Of a stretch of DNA of 64,000 nt, positions 16,892 to 26,544 are shown one piece after another. Made by a program: the position numbers and the translations under genes. The notes below the pieces were generated by a model. It was not told where the DNA came from, ran no database searches, and was given only the letters and a program-made list of their open reading frames with translations. Numbering within the stretch: position 1 is the first letter of the stretch; each line of letters starts with the position of its first letter. The stretch comes from Simplicispira psychrophila DSM 11588 (GTDB lineage Bacteria > Pseudomonadota > Gammaproteobacteria > Burkholderiales > Burkholderiaceae_C), in assembly GCF_000688255.1 (NCBI RefSeq), contig NZ_JHYS01000002.1, positions 326,329-390,328 of the forward strand, written 5' to 3'.

Positions 16892-17866
16892 CTACAGCCA
16901 CCCCGCCTTGCGGAAGCGCCAGTACAGCACCACGCCGGTGCTGAAGATCGTTGCCAGGGCAAGCGGGTAGCCATACTTCCAATGCAGCTCGGGCATGCCT
17001 GTGAAGTTCATGCCCCAGATGCCGGCCAGCGCGGTCGAGGCGGCAAAAATGGCGGCCCAGGCGGCGAGCTGTTTGGTGGTTTCCGACTCTTCGATCGTCA
17101 CCATCGACAGGTTCACCTGGATCGCCGTACCGATGGTGTCGCGCATGGCGTCGATGGCGCCGCTGATGCGCGTGACGTGGTCGTGCACGTCGCGGAAATA
17201 CTCTTGTACGCGGCTGCACACGCTGGGAACGCGCCCGCCGTGCAGCTTGCCCAGCACATCCAGCAGTGGTGCGGCCGCATGGCGCAGCATGCCGGTGCGC
17301 CGCTTCAAGGCGTAAAGCCGCTCGATGTTGCCGCGCGCTGCGCCGGGGGTGAAGATCTGCTCCTCCACGTCTTCCAGTTCGGCTTCAAAGTCGTCGAGCA
17401 CGGGAAAGTAGCGGTCCACCACCGCATCCATCAGCGCGTACAGCACAAAACCGGCGCCGCTTTGCAGCAGTTGGGGCTCGCGCTCGCAGCGATCGCGCAC
17501 GTCCTGAAAGCCATACTGGCTGCGGTTGCGCACCGACAGCACAAAATTGGGTCCGGCAAACACCGCCAACTCGCCCAGCGGTTCGTCGGTGTCGGCCGGC
17601 GCAGTCGGGTCGAGCAGGTGCATGACGACAAACACCATGCTGCCGTATTCCTCGATCTTCGGCCGCTGGTGGCCTTTGCGCGCGTCTTCCACGGCCAGTT
17701 CGTGCAGGTTGAACTCTTGCTGCATCTGCGCCAGCTCGGCGGCATCCGGGTCGTGCAGGGCGACCCAGACTAGGCAGCCCGGGCGCTGCAGCCAGTCGCT
17801 GATGTCATCGGTATGGATATCGGCGCACTTGCGACCGTTTTCGTAGACAACGCAGTTGATGATCAT
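16892..17866 (-). CDS. corA: CorA-family magnesium/cobalt transporter
   Basis: A 324-residue CorA channel. The cytoplasmic N-terminal domain carries HELAVEDARKGHQRPKIEEY, and a long helix leads into two C-terminal membrane helices. The first ends with the selectivity signature GMNFTGMPEL (GMN motif) at about 289-298 and the second ends in a basic tail (YWRFRKAGWL). Full length. It moves Mg2+ into the cell down the membrane potential as a pentamer. Single gene, upstream neighbour EamA transporter on the same strand 108 bp away. Confidence 0.93.
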   Translation of the reverse strand: MIINCVVYENGRKCADIHTDDISDWLQRPGCLVWVALHDPDAAELAQMQQEFNLHELAVEDARKGHQRPKIEEYGSMVFVVMHLLDPTAPADTDEPLGELAVFAGPNFVLSVRNRSQYGFQDVRDRCEREPQLLQSGAGFVLYALMDAVVDRYFPVLDDFEAELEDVEEQIFTPGAARGNIERLYALKRRTGMLRHAAAPLLDVLGKLHGGRVPSVCSRVQEYFRDVHDHVTRISGAIDAMRDTIGTAIQVNLSMVTIEESETTKQLAAWAAIFAASTALAGIWGMNFTGMPELHWKYGYPLALATIFSTGVVLYWRFRKAGWL

Positions 17867-17974
17867 GGAAGCGGTCGGAGCCAGGCAGAGGGGTGGAAAC
17901 GGCGAAGGGCGGATCTTCGCATGTCCTGCCCTGGCAGTCGGGCCCGCTGCATGGGTGCGCTTGGCGGCGGTATG

Positions 17975-18862
17975 TCAGGTCGGTGCGCGCCGCGCCGGCA
18001 GGCTGGCCAGCAGTGCCGCCAGCACGATCAGCGCGCCGCCGGCCAGGGTGCGTGGGCTGAGCACGGCAGCGTCCAGCAGCCACGCCGAGGCGCTGGCAAA
18101 GACCACTTCGCTGAGCATGATGAGCGCGGTGGCACTGGCCGCCAAGCGCGCGGCGCCGTATTGCAACGCCCAGTTGCCCGTTATAAAGGCCCCTGCCAGC
18201 GCCAGCGCCACCACGACCCAGCCGCTGGCCAGCACCGGAGGCGGCGGCACCAGGCCCATGGACCATCCCAGGCCGGCGCTGAGGCCCGCCAGCAGCGCCG
18301 CGCCGCCAAACATCGCCACCATGCGTGCGGCATCGGGGACGTGGTGCAGGCGGCGCAGCAGCACGTTGGTCAGAGCAAAGAAAAAGCCGCCCGCAACAGC
18401 CAGTCCATCGATGGCAGACAAACCTGTGGTTAGCTGTGACAGCGGCTGGCCCGGGGGCACCACCACCAGTACCACGCCAGCAAAGGCCAGCAGCAGGCGC
18501 AGCAGCGCCAGCGGTGTCGGCACTTCGCCCAGCAGCTTCCAGGCCAGCAGTACCGACCATGCCGGCATCAGATAGAACAGCAGCACCACGCGCACCACGT
18601 CGCCCACCGTCACGGCCCAGTTGAAGCACACATTGGTCAGGCCCGCCGCCAGCGCCAGCAGCCACAGGGCCGGGTGCTGCCAGGCCAGGCGCAGCGCCCC
18701 CGGACGCAGCGCCAGCAGCGCGACCAGCGCCACGGCATACAACAAGGCGGTGGCCCACAGCGGGTGCAGGCCGGCGCCCTGTAACAGGCGAAATGGCCAC
18801 CACGAAACGCCCCAGATCAAGGCGTTCAACAGCAGCGCCAGGGCGGGCAAGAAATAATGCAT
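17975..18862 (-). CDS. EamA/DMT-superfamily permease
   Basis: A 295-residue protein with ten predicted membrane helices in two EamA repeats; it opens MHYFLPALALLLNALIWGVS with the first-helix signature (N..IWG..W) and repeats the pattern in the second half (SGWVVVALALAGAFITGNWA; LIMLSEVVFASASAWLLD). DMT permeases export metabolites or amino acids; the substrate cannot be inferred here. The start overlaps no neighbour, and the promoter region coincides with a dispersed repeat. Confidence 0.85.
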   Translation of the reverse strand: MHYFLPALALLLNALIWGVSWWPFRLLQGAGLHPLWATALLYAVALVALLALRPGALRLAWQHPALWLLALAAGLTNVCFNWAVTVGDVVRVVLLFYLMPAWSVLLAWKLLGEVPTPLALLRLLLAFAGVVLVVVPPGQPLSQLTTGLSAIDGLAVAGGFFFALTNVLLRRLHHVPDAARMVAMFGGAALLAGLSAGLGWSMGLVPPPPVLASGWVVVALALAGAFITGNWALQYGAARLAASATALIMLSEVVFASASAWLLDAAVLSPRTLAGGALIVLAALLASLPARRAPT

Positions 18863-18863
18863 G

Positions 18864-18910
18864 AAATGGCCTGTAGCGCTTATGGGTTAAGCGCTTTAAG
18901 CTATCAAAAC
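18864..18910 (-). repeat. Dispersed repeat copy
   Basis: Reverse strand: GTTTTGATAGCTTAAAGCGC, TTAACCCATAAGCGC and TACAGGCCATTT. This copy shows the internal AAGCGC...GCGCTT inverted repeat well. It lies between the lplT stop and the EamA start. Confidence 0.8.
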
Positions 18911-18917
18911 TGAATTT

Positions 18918-20222
18918 TCAGTGGTGGTTGTCGCGGCGCGCAATGCGCAGCAGGTGCGTGACGGCGGCACGGTGGTATTTGCAGTTGTACAGATGCCAGA
19001 AGCGGATCAGCCACATGGCCCCGGCGACCAGTACGCCAAATACGGTGATGGCGCCAAACACCGATAGGCCGAGTTTCAGCGACAGACTGTAGAGCGCGCC
19101 CATGCCCAGAATGGCCGCCTGTTCGTTGAAGTTTTGCACCGCAATCGAGCGGCCCGCGCCCATTAGGTTGTGGCCGCGGTGCTGCAGCAGCGCATTCATC
19201 GGCACCACCAGAAAACCGCCCAGACCGCCCAGCAAAATCAGGAACGGCACCGCGATCCAGATGCTGTGGATGAACACCATCAGCACCAGCAACACGCCCA
19301 TGGCAATGCCCATGGGGATGACGCGCGTGGCGCTGTCCAGGCGCATGCGCAGCGATGCCAGGATGGCGCCCGCCGCCGTGCCAATCGCCACCACGCCGGT
19401 CAGCGCCGAGGCCTGGGTGGTGTTGTAGCCCAGCGCCACGGCGGCCCAGGCCAGCACGATGAATTTCAGGTTGCCGCCGGCGCCCCAGAACAAGGTGGTG
19501 GTGGACAGCGAAATCTGTCCCAGCTTGTCACTCCACAGGCGGCGGTTGCAGGCCCAGAAGTCGGGTAGCAGCGCCAGCGTGTTGGCGGCAATGCTGCGCT
19601 CGGCATCGTGGCGCAGCGGGCGCATTTCCACGCCGGTCAGCGGAATGCGCAGGTTGAACCAGGCTGCCAGGGCGTACACCGCAATCAGGGTGGCAATGGC
19701 GGCTTGGGACGGCGTACTGATACCGGTGTCGATCCAGGGCAGATCGACCGACAGCAAAACCTGCGACAGCCGCTGCCCGACCAACTGGCCGCCCAGCAGG
19801 ACGCCCAGAATGATCGAGGTGATGGTCAGACCTTCGATCCAGCCGTTGGCCTTGACCAGTTGCGAGGCGGGCAGCAGCTCGGTGAGGATGCCGTACTTGG
19901 CCGGCGAGTAGGCAGCGGCGCCCAGGCCGACGACGGCATAGGCAATCAGTGGGTGCGAACCAAACAACATCATCAGGCAGCCGACGATTTTGATGGCGTT
20001 GCTGATGAACATGACGCGGCCCTTGGGCAGGGCATCGGCAAAAGCACCGACAAAGGGCGCCAGCACGACATAGAACAGCGCAAACATCGGCACTAGGGCG
20101 GCACGTTGCCATTCGGGCGCGCCATTGGACAGCAACAACTCCACAGCAGCGACGAAAAGCGCGTTGTCGGCCAGCGAGCTGAAAAACTGCGCCGACATGA
20201 TGGTAAAAAATCCGCGCTTCAT
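18918..20222 (-). CDS. lplT: Lysophospholipid transporter LplT
   Basis: A 434-residue major-facilitator protein with 12 membrane helices. MKRGFFTIMSAQFFSSLADN at the N terminus and AAYSPAKYGILTELLPASQL (with PAKYG) are LplT hallmarks; NALLQHRGHNLMGAGRSIAV is also typical. LplT flips lysophosphatidylethanolamine into the cytoplasmic leaflet for re-acylation. In enterobacteria it is coupled to aas; here it is divergent from alr, an arrangement seen in Burkholderiales. No acyltransferase is next to it. Confidence 0.9.
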   Translation of the reverse strand: MKRGFFTIMSAQFFSSLADNALFVAAVELLLSNGAPEWQRAALVPMFALFYVVLAPFVGAFADALPKGRVMFISNAIKIVGCLMMLFGSHPLIAYAVVGLGAAAYSPAKYGILTELLPASQLVKANGWIEGLTITSIILGVLLGGQLVGQRLSQVLLSVDLPWIDTGISTPSQAAIATLIAVYALAAWFNLRIPLTGVEMRPLRHDAERSIAANTLALLPDFWACNRRLWSDKLGQISLSTTTLFWGAGGNLKFIVLAWAAVALGYNTTQASALTGVVAIGTAAGAILASLRMRLDSATRVIPMGIAMGVLLVLMVFIHSIWIAVPFLILLGGLGGFLVVPMNALLQHRGHNLMGAGRSIAVQNFNEQAAILGMGALYSLSLKLGLSVFGAITVFGVLVAGAMWLIRFWHLYNCKYHRAAVTHLLRIARRDNHH

Positions 20223-20377
20223 CGCATCGCTGAAAGGCCATCCGTGGGTCGAATGAGCTGATAAATGGGGAACCCCGGGAGACTGTCCAAGAGTGATCGG
20301 CGGTTATATCACGCACACCGCGCGCTGCGGTGCCAGAATCTCGCCTTCTTCTTTGAGTGCCCACCCCACCCCCTCCC

Positions 20378-21493
20378 ATGCCGCGTCCCATCCGTGCCCT
20401 GATCCACCCCAGCGCCCTGCAACACAACCTGTCGCGTGTGCGCCGTGCCGCGCCCGATGCGCAAGTCTGGGCGGTCGTCAAGGCCAATGCCTACGGCCAT
20501 GGCATCGAGCGTGTGTTTGACGGGCTGCGCGGCGCCGACGGCTTTGCCCTGCTGGACCTGCAGGAGGCGCAGCGCCTACGCCAACTCGGCTGGCGCGGCC
20601 CGATCCTGTTGCTGGAGGGCGTGTTCGAGGCGCGCGACCTGGAGCTGTGCTCGCGCCTGGGGCTGTGGCACACCATCCACTGCGACGAGCAGATCGACAT
20701 GCTGGCCGCGCACAAGACGCAGCTCGGACACCGCGTGTTTCTGAAAATGAACTCGGGCATGAACCGCCTGGGGTTTACGCCGCAGCGCTTTCGCAGCGCC
20801 TGGGCACGGCTCAATGCGCTGCCGCAGGTGGATGAAATCTCGTTCATGACGCACTTTTCGGATGCCGACGGCGCGCGCGGCATTGGCCACCAAGTCGCCG
20901 CCTTTGACACCGCCACGCAAGACCTGCCCGGCGAGCGCAGCCTGTGCAACAGCGCCGGCGTGCTGCGCCATGCCAGCGTCCAAGCGGCGCTGGCCGCCGA
21001 CTGGGTGCGCGCCGGCATCGTGCTGTACGGCAGTGCGCCCGACCATCCCGAGCACGGCGCCGCGCACTGGGACTTGCAACCGGCCATGACGCTAAGCACG
21101 CGCTTGGTCGCCTTGCAACAACTGCAAGCCGGCGACAGCGTCGGCTACGGCTCGTGCTTTACCGCCGACCAGCCGACCACCATCGGTGTCGCGGCTTGCG
21201 GCTATGCCGACGGCTACCCGCGCCACGCCGGCACGGGCACGCCGGTACTGGTGAACGGCATACGCACCCGCTTGCTCGGCCGCGTCAGCATGGATTTGCT
21301 AGCGGTGGACTTGAACCCGGTCATTGCCGCTGGGCTCGAGGTGGGTTTTGGGAGTGAGGTCACGCTGTGGGGCCGCGCTGAGAACGGCGCTGTGCTGCCT
21401 ATCGATGAAGTGGCGGCGGCGGCGGGCACGGTGGGCTATGAGTTGATGTGCGCCCTGGCGCCGCGTGTGCCGGTGGCGGTGGCGGTGGTGTGA
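20378..21493 (+). CDS. alr: Alanine racemase
   Basis: A 371-residue PLP enzyme interconverting L- and D-alanine for peptidoglycan. The PLP lysine is in [10 protein letters not shown] (Lys35 from ATG 20378); NSGMNRLGF and the C-terminal catalytic Tyr region SVGYGSCF followed by [16 protein letters not shown] are present, as is [14 protein letters not shown] seven codons upstream (20357) is the alternative start; the ATG gives the normal N terminus ([17 protein letters not shown]). No strong ribosome site is visible. Divergent from lplT. Confidence 0.93.
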   Translation: MPRPIRALIHPSALQHNLSRVRRAAPDAQVWAVVKANAYGHGIERVFDGLRGADGFALLDLQEAQRLRQLGWRGPILLLEGVFEARDLELCSRLGLWHTIHCDEQIDMLAAHKTQLGHRVFLKMNSGMNRLGFTPQRFRSAWARLNALPQVDEISFMTHFSDADGARGIGHQVAAFDTATQDLPGERSLCNSAGVLRHASVQAALAADWVRAGIVLYGSAPDHPEHGAAHWDLQPAMTLSTRLVALQQLQAGDSVGYGSCFTADQPTTIGVAACGYADGYPRHAGTGTPVLVNGIRTRLLGRVSMDLLAVDLNPVIAAGLEVGFGSEVTLWGRAENGAVLPIDEVAAAAGTVGYELMCALAPRVPVAVAVV

Positions 21494-21551
21494 GCATGTG
21501 TGCGAATGCCGCCTGGCGCAGCGGCTGTGGTTTGGTGCCGATTTTTAGCTA

Positions 21552-21608
21552 CTATTAAAGTAGCTTAAAGTGCTTGCCAGATAAAGGTTTGTTGCCTGTT
21601 TTAGGCCT
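21552..21608 (+). repeat. Dispersed repeat copy
   Basis: TATTAAAGTAGCTTAAAGTG, CTTGCCAGATAAAGG and GCCTGTTTTAGGCC follow the family blocks in degenerate form. It fills the gap after alr. Confidence 0.6.
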
Positions 21609-21762
21609 AATTGCACACAGTGCCACGCCAGCTGCGGGCACGGTTTTCTGGGGACTTGCCAGTTACCGCTTGTTCCTATGCAGACCTGTAACACGACTCC
21701 CATAATGGATTTGCCTGGGTGTTCTGATGTCTCCGTGGGTGGGGACGGGCCCGGCATTCACC

Positions 21763-22704
21763 ATGAGGGCCCCAGCCGCGATGAGCATGTTCTCTCCGTC
21801 CTTGCGTTTGCGCTGGCACTGGTTGCCTTGGGCGCTGGGCTGCTTGGTGGCGCCGGTCGCTGCCTTGGCGCAGCAGGGTGTGCCCAGCGGTGCAGTTGTA
21901 GCCGAGGAACTGCGCCAGCAGGCCGTGGCGCTGGAGCATGGCGAGGGCGTGGCGCGTGATCCGGTGCAGGCGGCCGCGCTGTATTGCCGCAGCGCCCGTC
22001 TGGGCGACGCGCAGGCCCAGTACAACCTGGGCTGGATGTATGCCAATGGGCGCGGCGTGCCGCGCAACGATACGACCGCCGCGTTTTTTTTCCATGCGGC
22101 GGCCGAGCAAGGACTGGCGGTCGCACAGCGCATGTTGCGGGTGGTTGGTGGCCTGGGCGCCGAGGTGCCCGACTGCATGCGCCCCCCGCTGATCGCACCC
22201 AGCCTGTCCGCCGTGGCCACGCCCGGCGTGGATTACCAGCGCATTGCGCCGCGCAAGATTTTTGAGTTGGTACTGAAAATGGCGCCCCAGTACCAAGTCG
22301 AGCCGCAACTGGCACTGGCCATCATCGCGGCGGAATCGAATTTCAACAGCCAAGCGCTGTCACCCAAAAACGCCCAGGGACTGATGCAGTTGATCCCCGA
22401 AACCAGCGAGCGTTTCAACGTCAAAAATCCCTATGATCCGGCGCAAAATCTCCGCGGTGGGCTGACCTATTTGCGCTGGCTGCTGGCGTACTTTGAGGGC
22501 GACGTTGCATTGGTGGCCGCCGCCTACAACGCGGGCGAAGGCAAGGTCGAGCGCTACCGGGGCGTGCCGCCGTATCTGGAAACACGGGCTTATGTACAGC
22601 GGGTGCTGCGCGCTGTGGGGGCGGCGGTGCATCCGTTTGATCGCAAGATAACGCGACCTTCGCCAGCATTGCAAAACATCCGCACGGCACTGGCGCGCAA
22701 GTAA
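21763..22704 (+). CDS. Periplasmic lytic transglycosylase with Sel1-like repeats (SLT family 1)
   Basis: About 313 residues. A signal sequence (LPWALGCLVAPVAALAQ) is followed by two Sel1/TPR-like repeats (GVARDPVQAAALYCRSARLG and AQYNLGWMYANGRGVPRNDT), then a soluble lytic transglycosylase domain at about 165-275: catalytic Glu in AIIAAESNFNSQALSPKNAQ, GLMQLIPET, and the AAYNAGEGKVERYRGVPP motif. It would cleave the MurNAc-GlcNAc bond with 1,6-anhydro formation. The start is uncertain: ATG 21763 or 21781 both keep the signal peptide. It converges on the cupredoxin gene. Confidence 0.86.
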   Translation: MRAPAAMSMFSPSLRLRWHWLPWALGCLVAPVAALAQQGVPSGAVVAEELRQQAVALEHGEGVARDPVQAAALYCRSARLGDAQAQYNLGWMYANGRGVPRNDTTAAFFFHAAAEQGLAVAQRMLRVVGGLGAEVPDCMRPPLIAPSLSAVATPGVDYQRIAPRKIFELVLKMAPQYQVEPQLALAIIAAESNFNSQALSPKNAQGLMQLIPETSERFNVKNPYDPAQNLRGGLTYLRWLLAYFEGDVALVAAAYNAGEGKVERYRGVPPYLETRAYVQRVLRAVGAAVHPFDRKITRPSPALQNIRTALARK

Positions 22705-22710
22705 GCTGTT

Positions 22711-23028
22711 TTATTCCACCGTCAGCGTGGCTTTCATGCCGGGGTGAAAGGTGCACACATACGGCACGCTGCCGGCCTTGCGCAGCACAGTGCTCCAGGA
22801 TTTACCGGGTTCGATGCTGCCCGAGTCAAACACTTTGGCGGCGCTGGCGGTGTGCGGCACCAAGTCGTCGTTGCGCCAGACCACGCTGTCGCCGCGCCGC
22901 AGCGTGAGCGTGTCGGGCGTGAAGCGCATGTTCTCCATGACGATGGTGTGTGTCTCTGCTACCGCTGGTGCCAGGGCGAGTGTCCAAGCACCGCCCAGCG
23001 CCAGCACGACGGCTGCTGTGCGCTGCAT
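22711..23028 (-). CDS. Periplasmic cupredoxin (plastocyanin/azurin-like)
   Basis: A 105-residue exported protein with signal peptide (VLALGGAWTLALAPAVA). The mature cupredoxin fold shows FTPDTLTLRRGDSVVWRNDD and the copper ligands: His in LVPHTAS, then Cys-x2-His-x2-Met in YVCTFHPGMKATL at the C terminus, a full type 1 copper set. It may carry electrons or buffer copper in the periplasm. It starts 5 bp after the stop of the DUF4142 gene and is presumably co-transcribed with it. Confidence 0.88.
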   Translation of the reverse strand: MQRTAAVVLALGGAWTLALAPAVAETHTIVMENMRFTPDTLTLRRGDSVVWRNDDLVPHTASAAKVFDSGSIEPGKSWSTVLRKAGSVPYVCTFHPGMKATLTVE

Positions 23029-23033
23029 AGCTT

Positions 23034-23627
23034 TTAGCTCCCACTCTTGCCAAGCGAGGTTTCGAGCTGTTTGGCGTGGTCCAGGTGCTGGATGAATGTC
23101 GGCCGGGATTTCTCCAGCAAGGCCTTGAGATCGGCATTTTGCGCGCTGGGCAGCAAGGTCTTGTCCAGCGCATCAATCACCGTCTGGTGGTAGCTGACTT
23201 CGTGGGCGACGTAAGCACGATCAAACGCAGTGCCTTTGAGGGTCTTGAGGGGGGCGATGTTGTCTTGCCCCGCTTTTTTCAGGCTTTTGCTAGTGTCGTT
23301 GTTTTCCGGTGTGACCTTGAGGCGCTTGACCAGGGCGGTTGCTGCCTTGTTGACCGAGGTGTGGTCTCTGACCATCTGCTTGGCAAAGGACTTCACTTCT
23401 TTGGAATGCGCTTTGGATGCGGCCAGCTTGCCGGCGTCGATGTCCACTTGGTTGGCCGTGACCACGATGGAGGCAATTTGCGCATCGTTGGGCGCCGTGC
23501 TGTGCGCGTCGGCAGGTGATGTGCTTTGTGCCGAAGCGGGCATCTCGGCGGGTGCTGTGCTTTGTGCATGGGTGGTGCCGGCGGCAAAGGCCAGCGCCAG
23601 AGCCAGGGGAAGAAGGGACAGTTGCAT
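23034..23627 (-). CDS. Exported DUF4142 protein
   Basis: A 197-residue periplasmic protein. The signal peptide (MQLSLLPLALALAFAAGTTH) is followed by a Ser/Thr/Ala-rich linker with repeated QSTAP/QSTSPAD units, then a helical DUF4142 domain: HSKEVKSFAKQMVRDHTSVN, AYVAHEVSYHQTVIDALD and TFIQHLDHAKQLE. His-rich helices recall ferritin-like four-helix bundles, but metal binding is only an inference. Ribosome site CAGGAG fixes the start at 23627. Forms an operon with the cupredoxin gene. Confidence 0.87.
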   Translation of the reverse strand: MQLSLLPLALALAFAAGTTHAQSTAPAEMPASAQSTSPADAHSTAPNDAQIASIVVTANQVDIDAGKLAASKAHSKEVKSFAKQMVRDHTSVNKAATALVKRLKVTPENNDTSKSLKKAGQDNIAPLKTLKGTAFDRAYVAHEVSYHQTVIDALDKTLLPSAQNADLKALLEKSRPTFIQHLDHAKQLETSLGKSGS

Positions 23628-23867
23628 GACGGACTCCTGAGGGTGTGGTGGAGACATCAGATGTACCACTGAGTGCAGCGAAAGAGATGGGCATTTTGCT
23701 GATCTCTCTGTCAGGAAGTGCGCTGTGCGTGCGAGCAGAAAGCGAATGTTGAGGCGCTGGCTGGCTTGGCAGCGCCTTAGCGATCGGGCGTGTTCTGTTT
23801 TTTAACGGCACACAAAATTATGGTTATCCCTAATCAAAGACGCAAACAGTGCCCCTTAAACTTCTCG

Positions 23868-23894
23868 ACCAACCGGTCGGTAGATCAATTGATC
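23868..23894. promoter_or_regulatory. TetR-type operator pair upstream of the acylase gene
   Basis: ACCAACCGGTCGGT (23868-23881) is a near-perfect 14-bp dyad of the ACCGACCGGT type common to TetR operators, directly followed by the perfect palindrome GATCAATTGATC (23883-23894). The pair lies 44-70 bp before the ATG at 23938. A TetR gene lies at 26545-27213, making it the obvious candidate regulator. Confidence 0.6.
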
Positions 23895-23937
23895 GGTTGT
23901 CAGAATTGATGCAAATCAGCCAAACCGGAGAAAAAAC

Positions 23938-26505
23938 ATGAGAAAAATCAAAGTATCGAGCCGCGCCGGCGCCTTGATCGCTACATTCGCGCTGGCGGCG
24001 ACAACGATAGGTTGCGGCAGCAGTGACGGGGATACTTCGGTGGGTCAGCCCAGCCAGCCCGAGCAAAAAAAGCTCACTATCAAACGTGACAGTTATGGCA
24101 TTCCGCATGTCTATGCCGACACCGTGCGGGGACTCTTCCATGGCTACGGTTACGCCGTCGCAGAAGACCGCCTCTATCAGATAGAGATGGCCAAACGGTC
24201 TTCGTATGGCACCGTTGCGCAAGTGCATGGCGCTGCTTATGCCGACCTGGACGTCGCTACGCGCAAGCTCATCGATCCGGCCTCGATCCAGGCCCAGCTG
24301 GCAGCACTGTCCCAGGACGACAAGGATATTTTTCAGGGCTATGCCGAGGGGTTCAATGCCCGCATTCAGGAAGTCATGGCCAACAAGCAGGAGCTGATGC
24401 CCAAGCAGTTCATTGACGCCGGCTTTGAGCCTGTTGCCTGGACGGCGGAAGATGTGGCAATGGTGTGGGTGGTCACGATGGCGGTCCGTTTCTCCAACAG
24501 CAACAGCGAAATTTCAAACCTCCAACTGCTCAATGATTTGAAAGCGGCCAAGGGCGATGCCGTCGGCCAGCAGATTTTTGAACAGCTGCGCTGGCTGGAA
24601 GATCCGACGTCGCCCACGACGGTACCACGCGCGGCAGGCTATACCCCGGTGCAAGTGGTACAGGCGAATGCGCCAGCCACTGTGGTAGCCGCCCAGGGGC
24701 CACGCCGCGCCGCGCCGCAAATGGTTGCGCAAAAGCCACCCTCCAAAGCGCTGTTTGCCGAGCAGCAACAGGCCCGCCTGTCGCCTGTTCCGGCTGAAAT
24801 GCTCCAAGAGCAGAACACCCTTTTTGCCGCCTGGCGTGGACTGGCCACACCGGACGAACGTCCCAAGGCCAGCAACCTGTGGATTTTGGGGCCGAACAAG
24901 ACCAGCGACAAAAGCACCATCTTCAGCAATGGCCCGCAATTCGGCAATTTCAATCCTAGCTACGTGTATGGCATTGGTCTGCACGGGGCGGGGTTTGATG
25001 TCACGGGCAATACGCCCTTTGCCAATCCGGTGATCTTGTTTGGCACCAATGGGCATATTTCCTGGGGCGCCACTGCCGGGCCGCTGGATGTCAACGACAT
25101 GTACGAGGAAAAAATCAACAATGCCAACGAGTATTTGTTCAATGGCACCTATCGGCCGATGAAAAAGCGTGTCGAGGTGGTCAAGGTCAAGGGCGACAAG
25201 GACATTACGGTCGAGGTGTTCTCCACCGTCCACGGCACTGTGACCAGCATGGATGCGGCCAAGGGCACCGCCTACAGCATGCGCCGCAGCTGGGACGGCC
25301 AGGAAGTCGAGACGCTGCTGGGCTGGATTCACTCCGTGAAAGCCAAGAGCTGGACGGAGTGGCTGAAGCAGGCCGAGCGCGTCGCCATCACCATCAACTG
25401 GTACTACGCCGACAAGCTGGGCAACATTGGTTATGTGTCACCCGGCCGGTTGCCGATTCGGCCACCCAACCAGGACGTTCGTTTGCCCGCGCTGGGCGAT
25501 GGCAGCATGGAATGGCAGGGGTTCAAGCCGTTTAGCGAAGTGCCCCAGGTCTACAACCCCAGCCAAGGCTATATCGTCAACTGGAACAACCAATCGGCGC
25601 CTGGGGTGCAAGGGGATGGAGCCAATTATTCGATCGTCGATCGGGTGAACGAATTCATTTTCCGCATCGATGCCAAACCCACGCTGACACCAGCGGAAGC
25701 CGCCGATCTGACCCGGCTGACCTCTTTTTCAGACCCCAATGCGCGCTATTTTGTGCCTTACATCCTGGAAGCCACCCGGGGCCTGCCGGCCACCGATCCG
25801 GTACAGCAGGCCGCGCAGTTGCTGGGCCAATGGGATGGTCTGAACACCAATGTGCAGGACAAGGGCGTGTACAGCGAACCCGCCGTCACCGTCATGCGCA
25901 CCTGGCTGCCCCTGGTCTTCAAGCAACTGCTGGCCGACGATCTGCCTGTGGGGGTGGTGGAGCGATACCTTGGCGCGGGTTATCCAACGAGCGCCGCCGG
26001 CTCGGCCTCTCCTGCGCCAGGCTCCAAGCTGCTGTACAACGCCCTGCTGGGCGCCAAAGCAGGCGTGCCGCAGAAATATGACTTCCTGAACGGTGCGGAC
26101 AAATACGCCTTGATTCGCGATACTTTGGCACAAGCCGTGACCAGCCTCACCGCGAAATACGGCCCGGACATGTCGCAGTGGCTCACACCGGTGACGCCGC
26201 ACACGTTTGCGGTGAAGAACTTCATGCAGTACCCGCAGGCCGGTGCCGACGAGGCGCTGTCTTTGCCGACCTACATGAACCGTGGTACGCAAAACGATCG
26301 CGTCACGTTTGCTGCCGGCGGCGAAGTCTCCATGTGCACGGTGGCACCCCCCGGACAAAGCGGTTTTGTGGCGCCGAATGGAGCGAAATCCAAGCACTAC
26401 GCCGACCAGTTGGAGCTGTACAAGAACTTCACGTGCCGCGAAGAGAGCTTGACTCCCCAGGCGGTCAATGCCAACCAAGAGTCTTCCAAGACACTGAGCT
26501 ACTGA
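23938..26505 (+). CDS. Penicillin acylase family (Ntn-hydrolase) exported protein
   Basis: An 855-residue precursor. The N terminus is a signal sequence with a lipoprotein-like ATTIGCGSS site. The alpha chain begins KLTIKRDSYGIPHVYADT and YGYAVAEDRLYQIEMAKRSS. An Ala/Pro-rich spacer spans about 235-310. The nucleophile Ser opening the beta chain is in PKASNLWILGPNKT near residue 320; Asn in PGYIVNWNNQSAP-like YIVNWNNQ and GTNGHISWGATAG are further catalytic-region landmarks. Such enzymes self-cleave and hydrolyse N-acyl amides (penicillins, aculeacin, acyl-homoserine lactones). The actual substrate is not deducible. Ribosome site CGGAG is present and TetR-type operators precede it. Confidence 0.9.
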   Translation: MRKIKVSSRAGALIATFALAATTIGCGSSDGDTSVGQPSQPEQKKLTIKRDSYGIPHVYADTVRGLFHGYGYAVAEDRLYQIEMAKRSSYGTVAQVHGAAYADLDVATRKLIDPASIQAQLAALSQDDKDIFQGYAEGFNARIQEVMANKQELMPKQFIDAGFEPVAWTAEDVAMVWVVTMAVRFSNSNSEISNLQLLNDLKAAKGDAVGQQIFEQLRWLEDPTSPTTVPRAAGYTPVQVVQANAPATVVAAQGPRRAAPQMVAQKPPSKALFAEQQQARLSPVPAEMLQEQNTLFAAWRGLATPDERPKASNLWILGPNKTSDKSTIFSNGPQFGNFNPSYVYGIGLHGAGFDVTGNTPFANPVILFGTNGHISWGATAGPLDVNDMYEEKINNANEYLFNGTYRPMKKRVEVVKVKGDKDITVEVFSTVHGTVTSMDAAKGTAYSMRRSWDGQEVETLLGWIHSVKAKSWTEWLKQAERVAITINWYYADKLGNIGYVSPGRLPIRPPNQDVRLPALGDGSMEWQGFKPFSEVPQVYNPSQGYIVNWNNQSAPGVQGDGANYSIVDRVNEFIFRIDAKPTLTPAEAADLTRLTSFSDPNARYFVPYILEATRGLPATDPVQQAAQLLGQWDGLNTNVQDKGVYSEPAVTVMRTWLPLVFKQLLADDLPVGVVERYLGAGYPTSAAGSASPAPGSKLLYNALLGAKAGVPQKYDFLNGADKYALIRDTLAQAVTSLTAKYGPDMSQWLTPVTPHTFAVKNFMQYPQAGADEALSLPTYMNRGTQNDRVTFAAGGEVSMCTVAPPGQSGFVAPNGAKSKHYADQLELYKNFTCREESLTPQAVNANQESSKTLSY

Positions 26506-26544
26506 GCCCGCAGCGAGGGCGCGTGGCAGAGAGGCGGCGCCGAT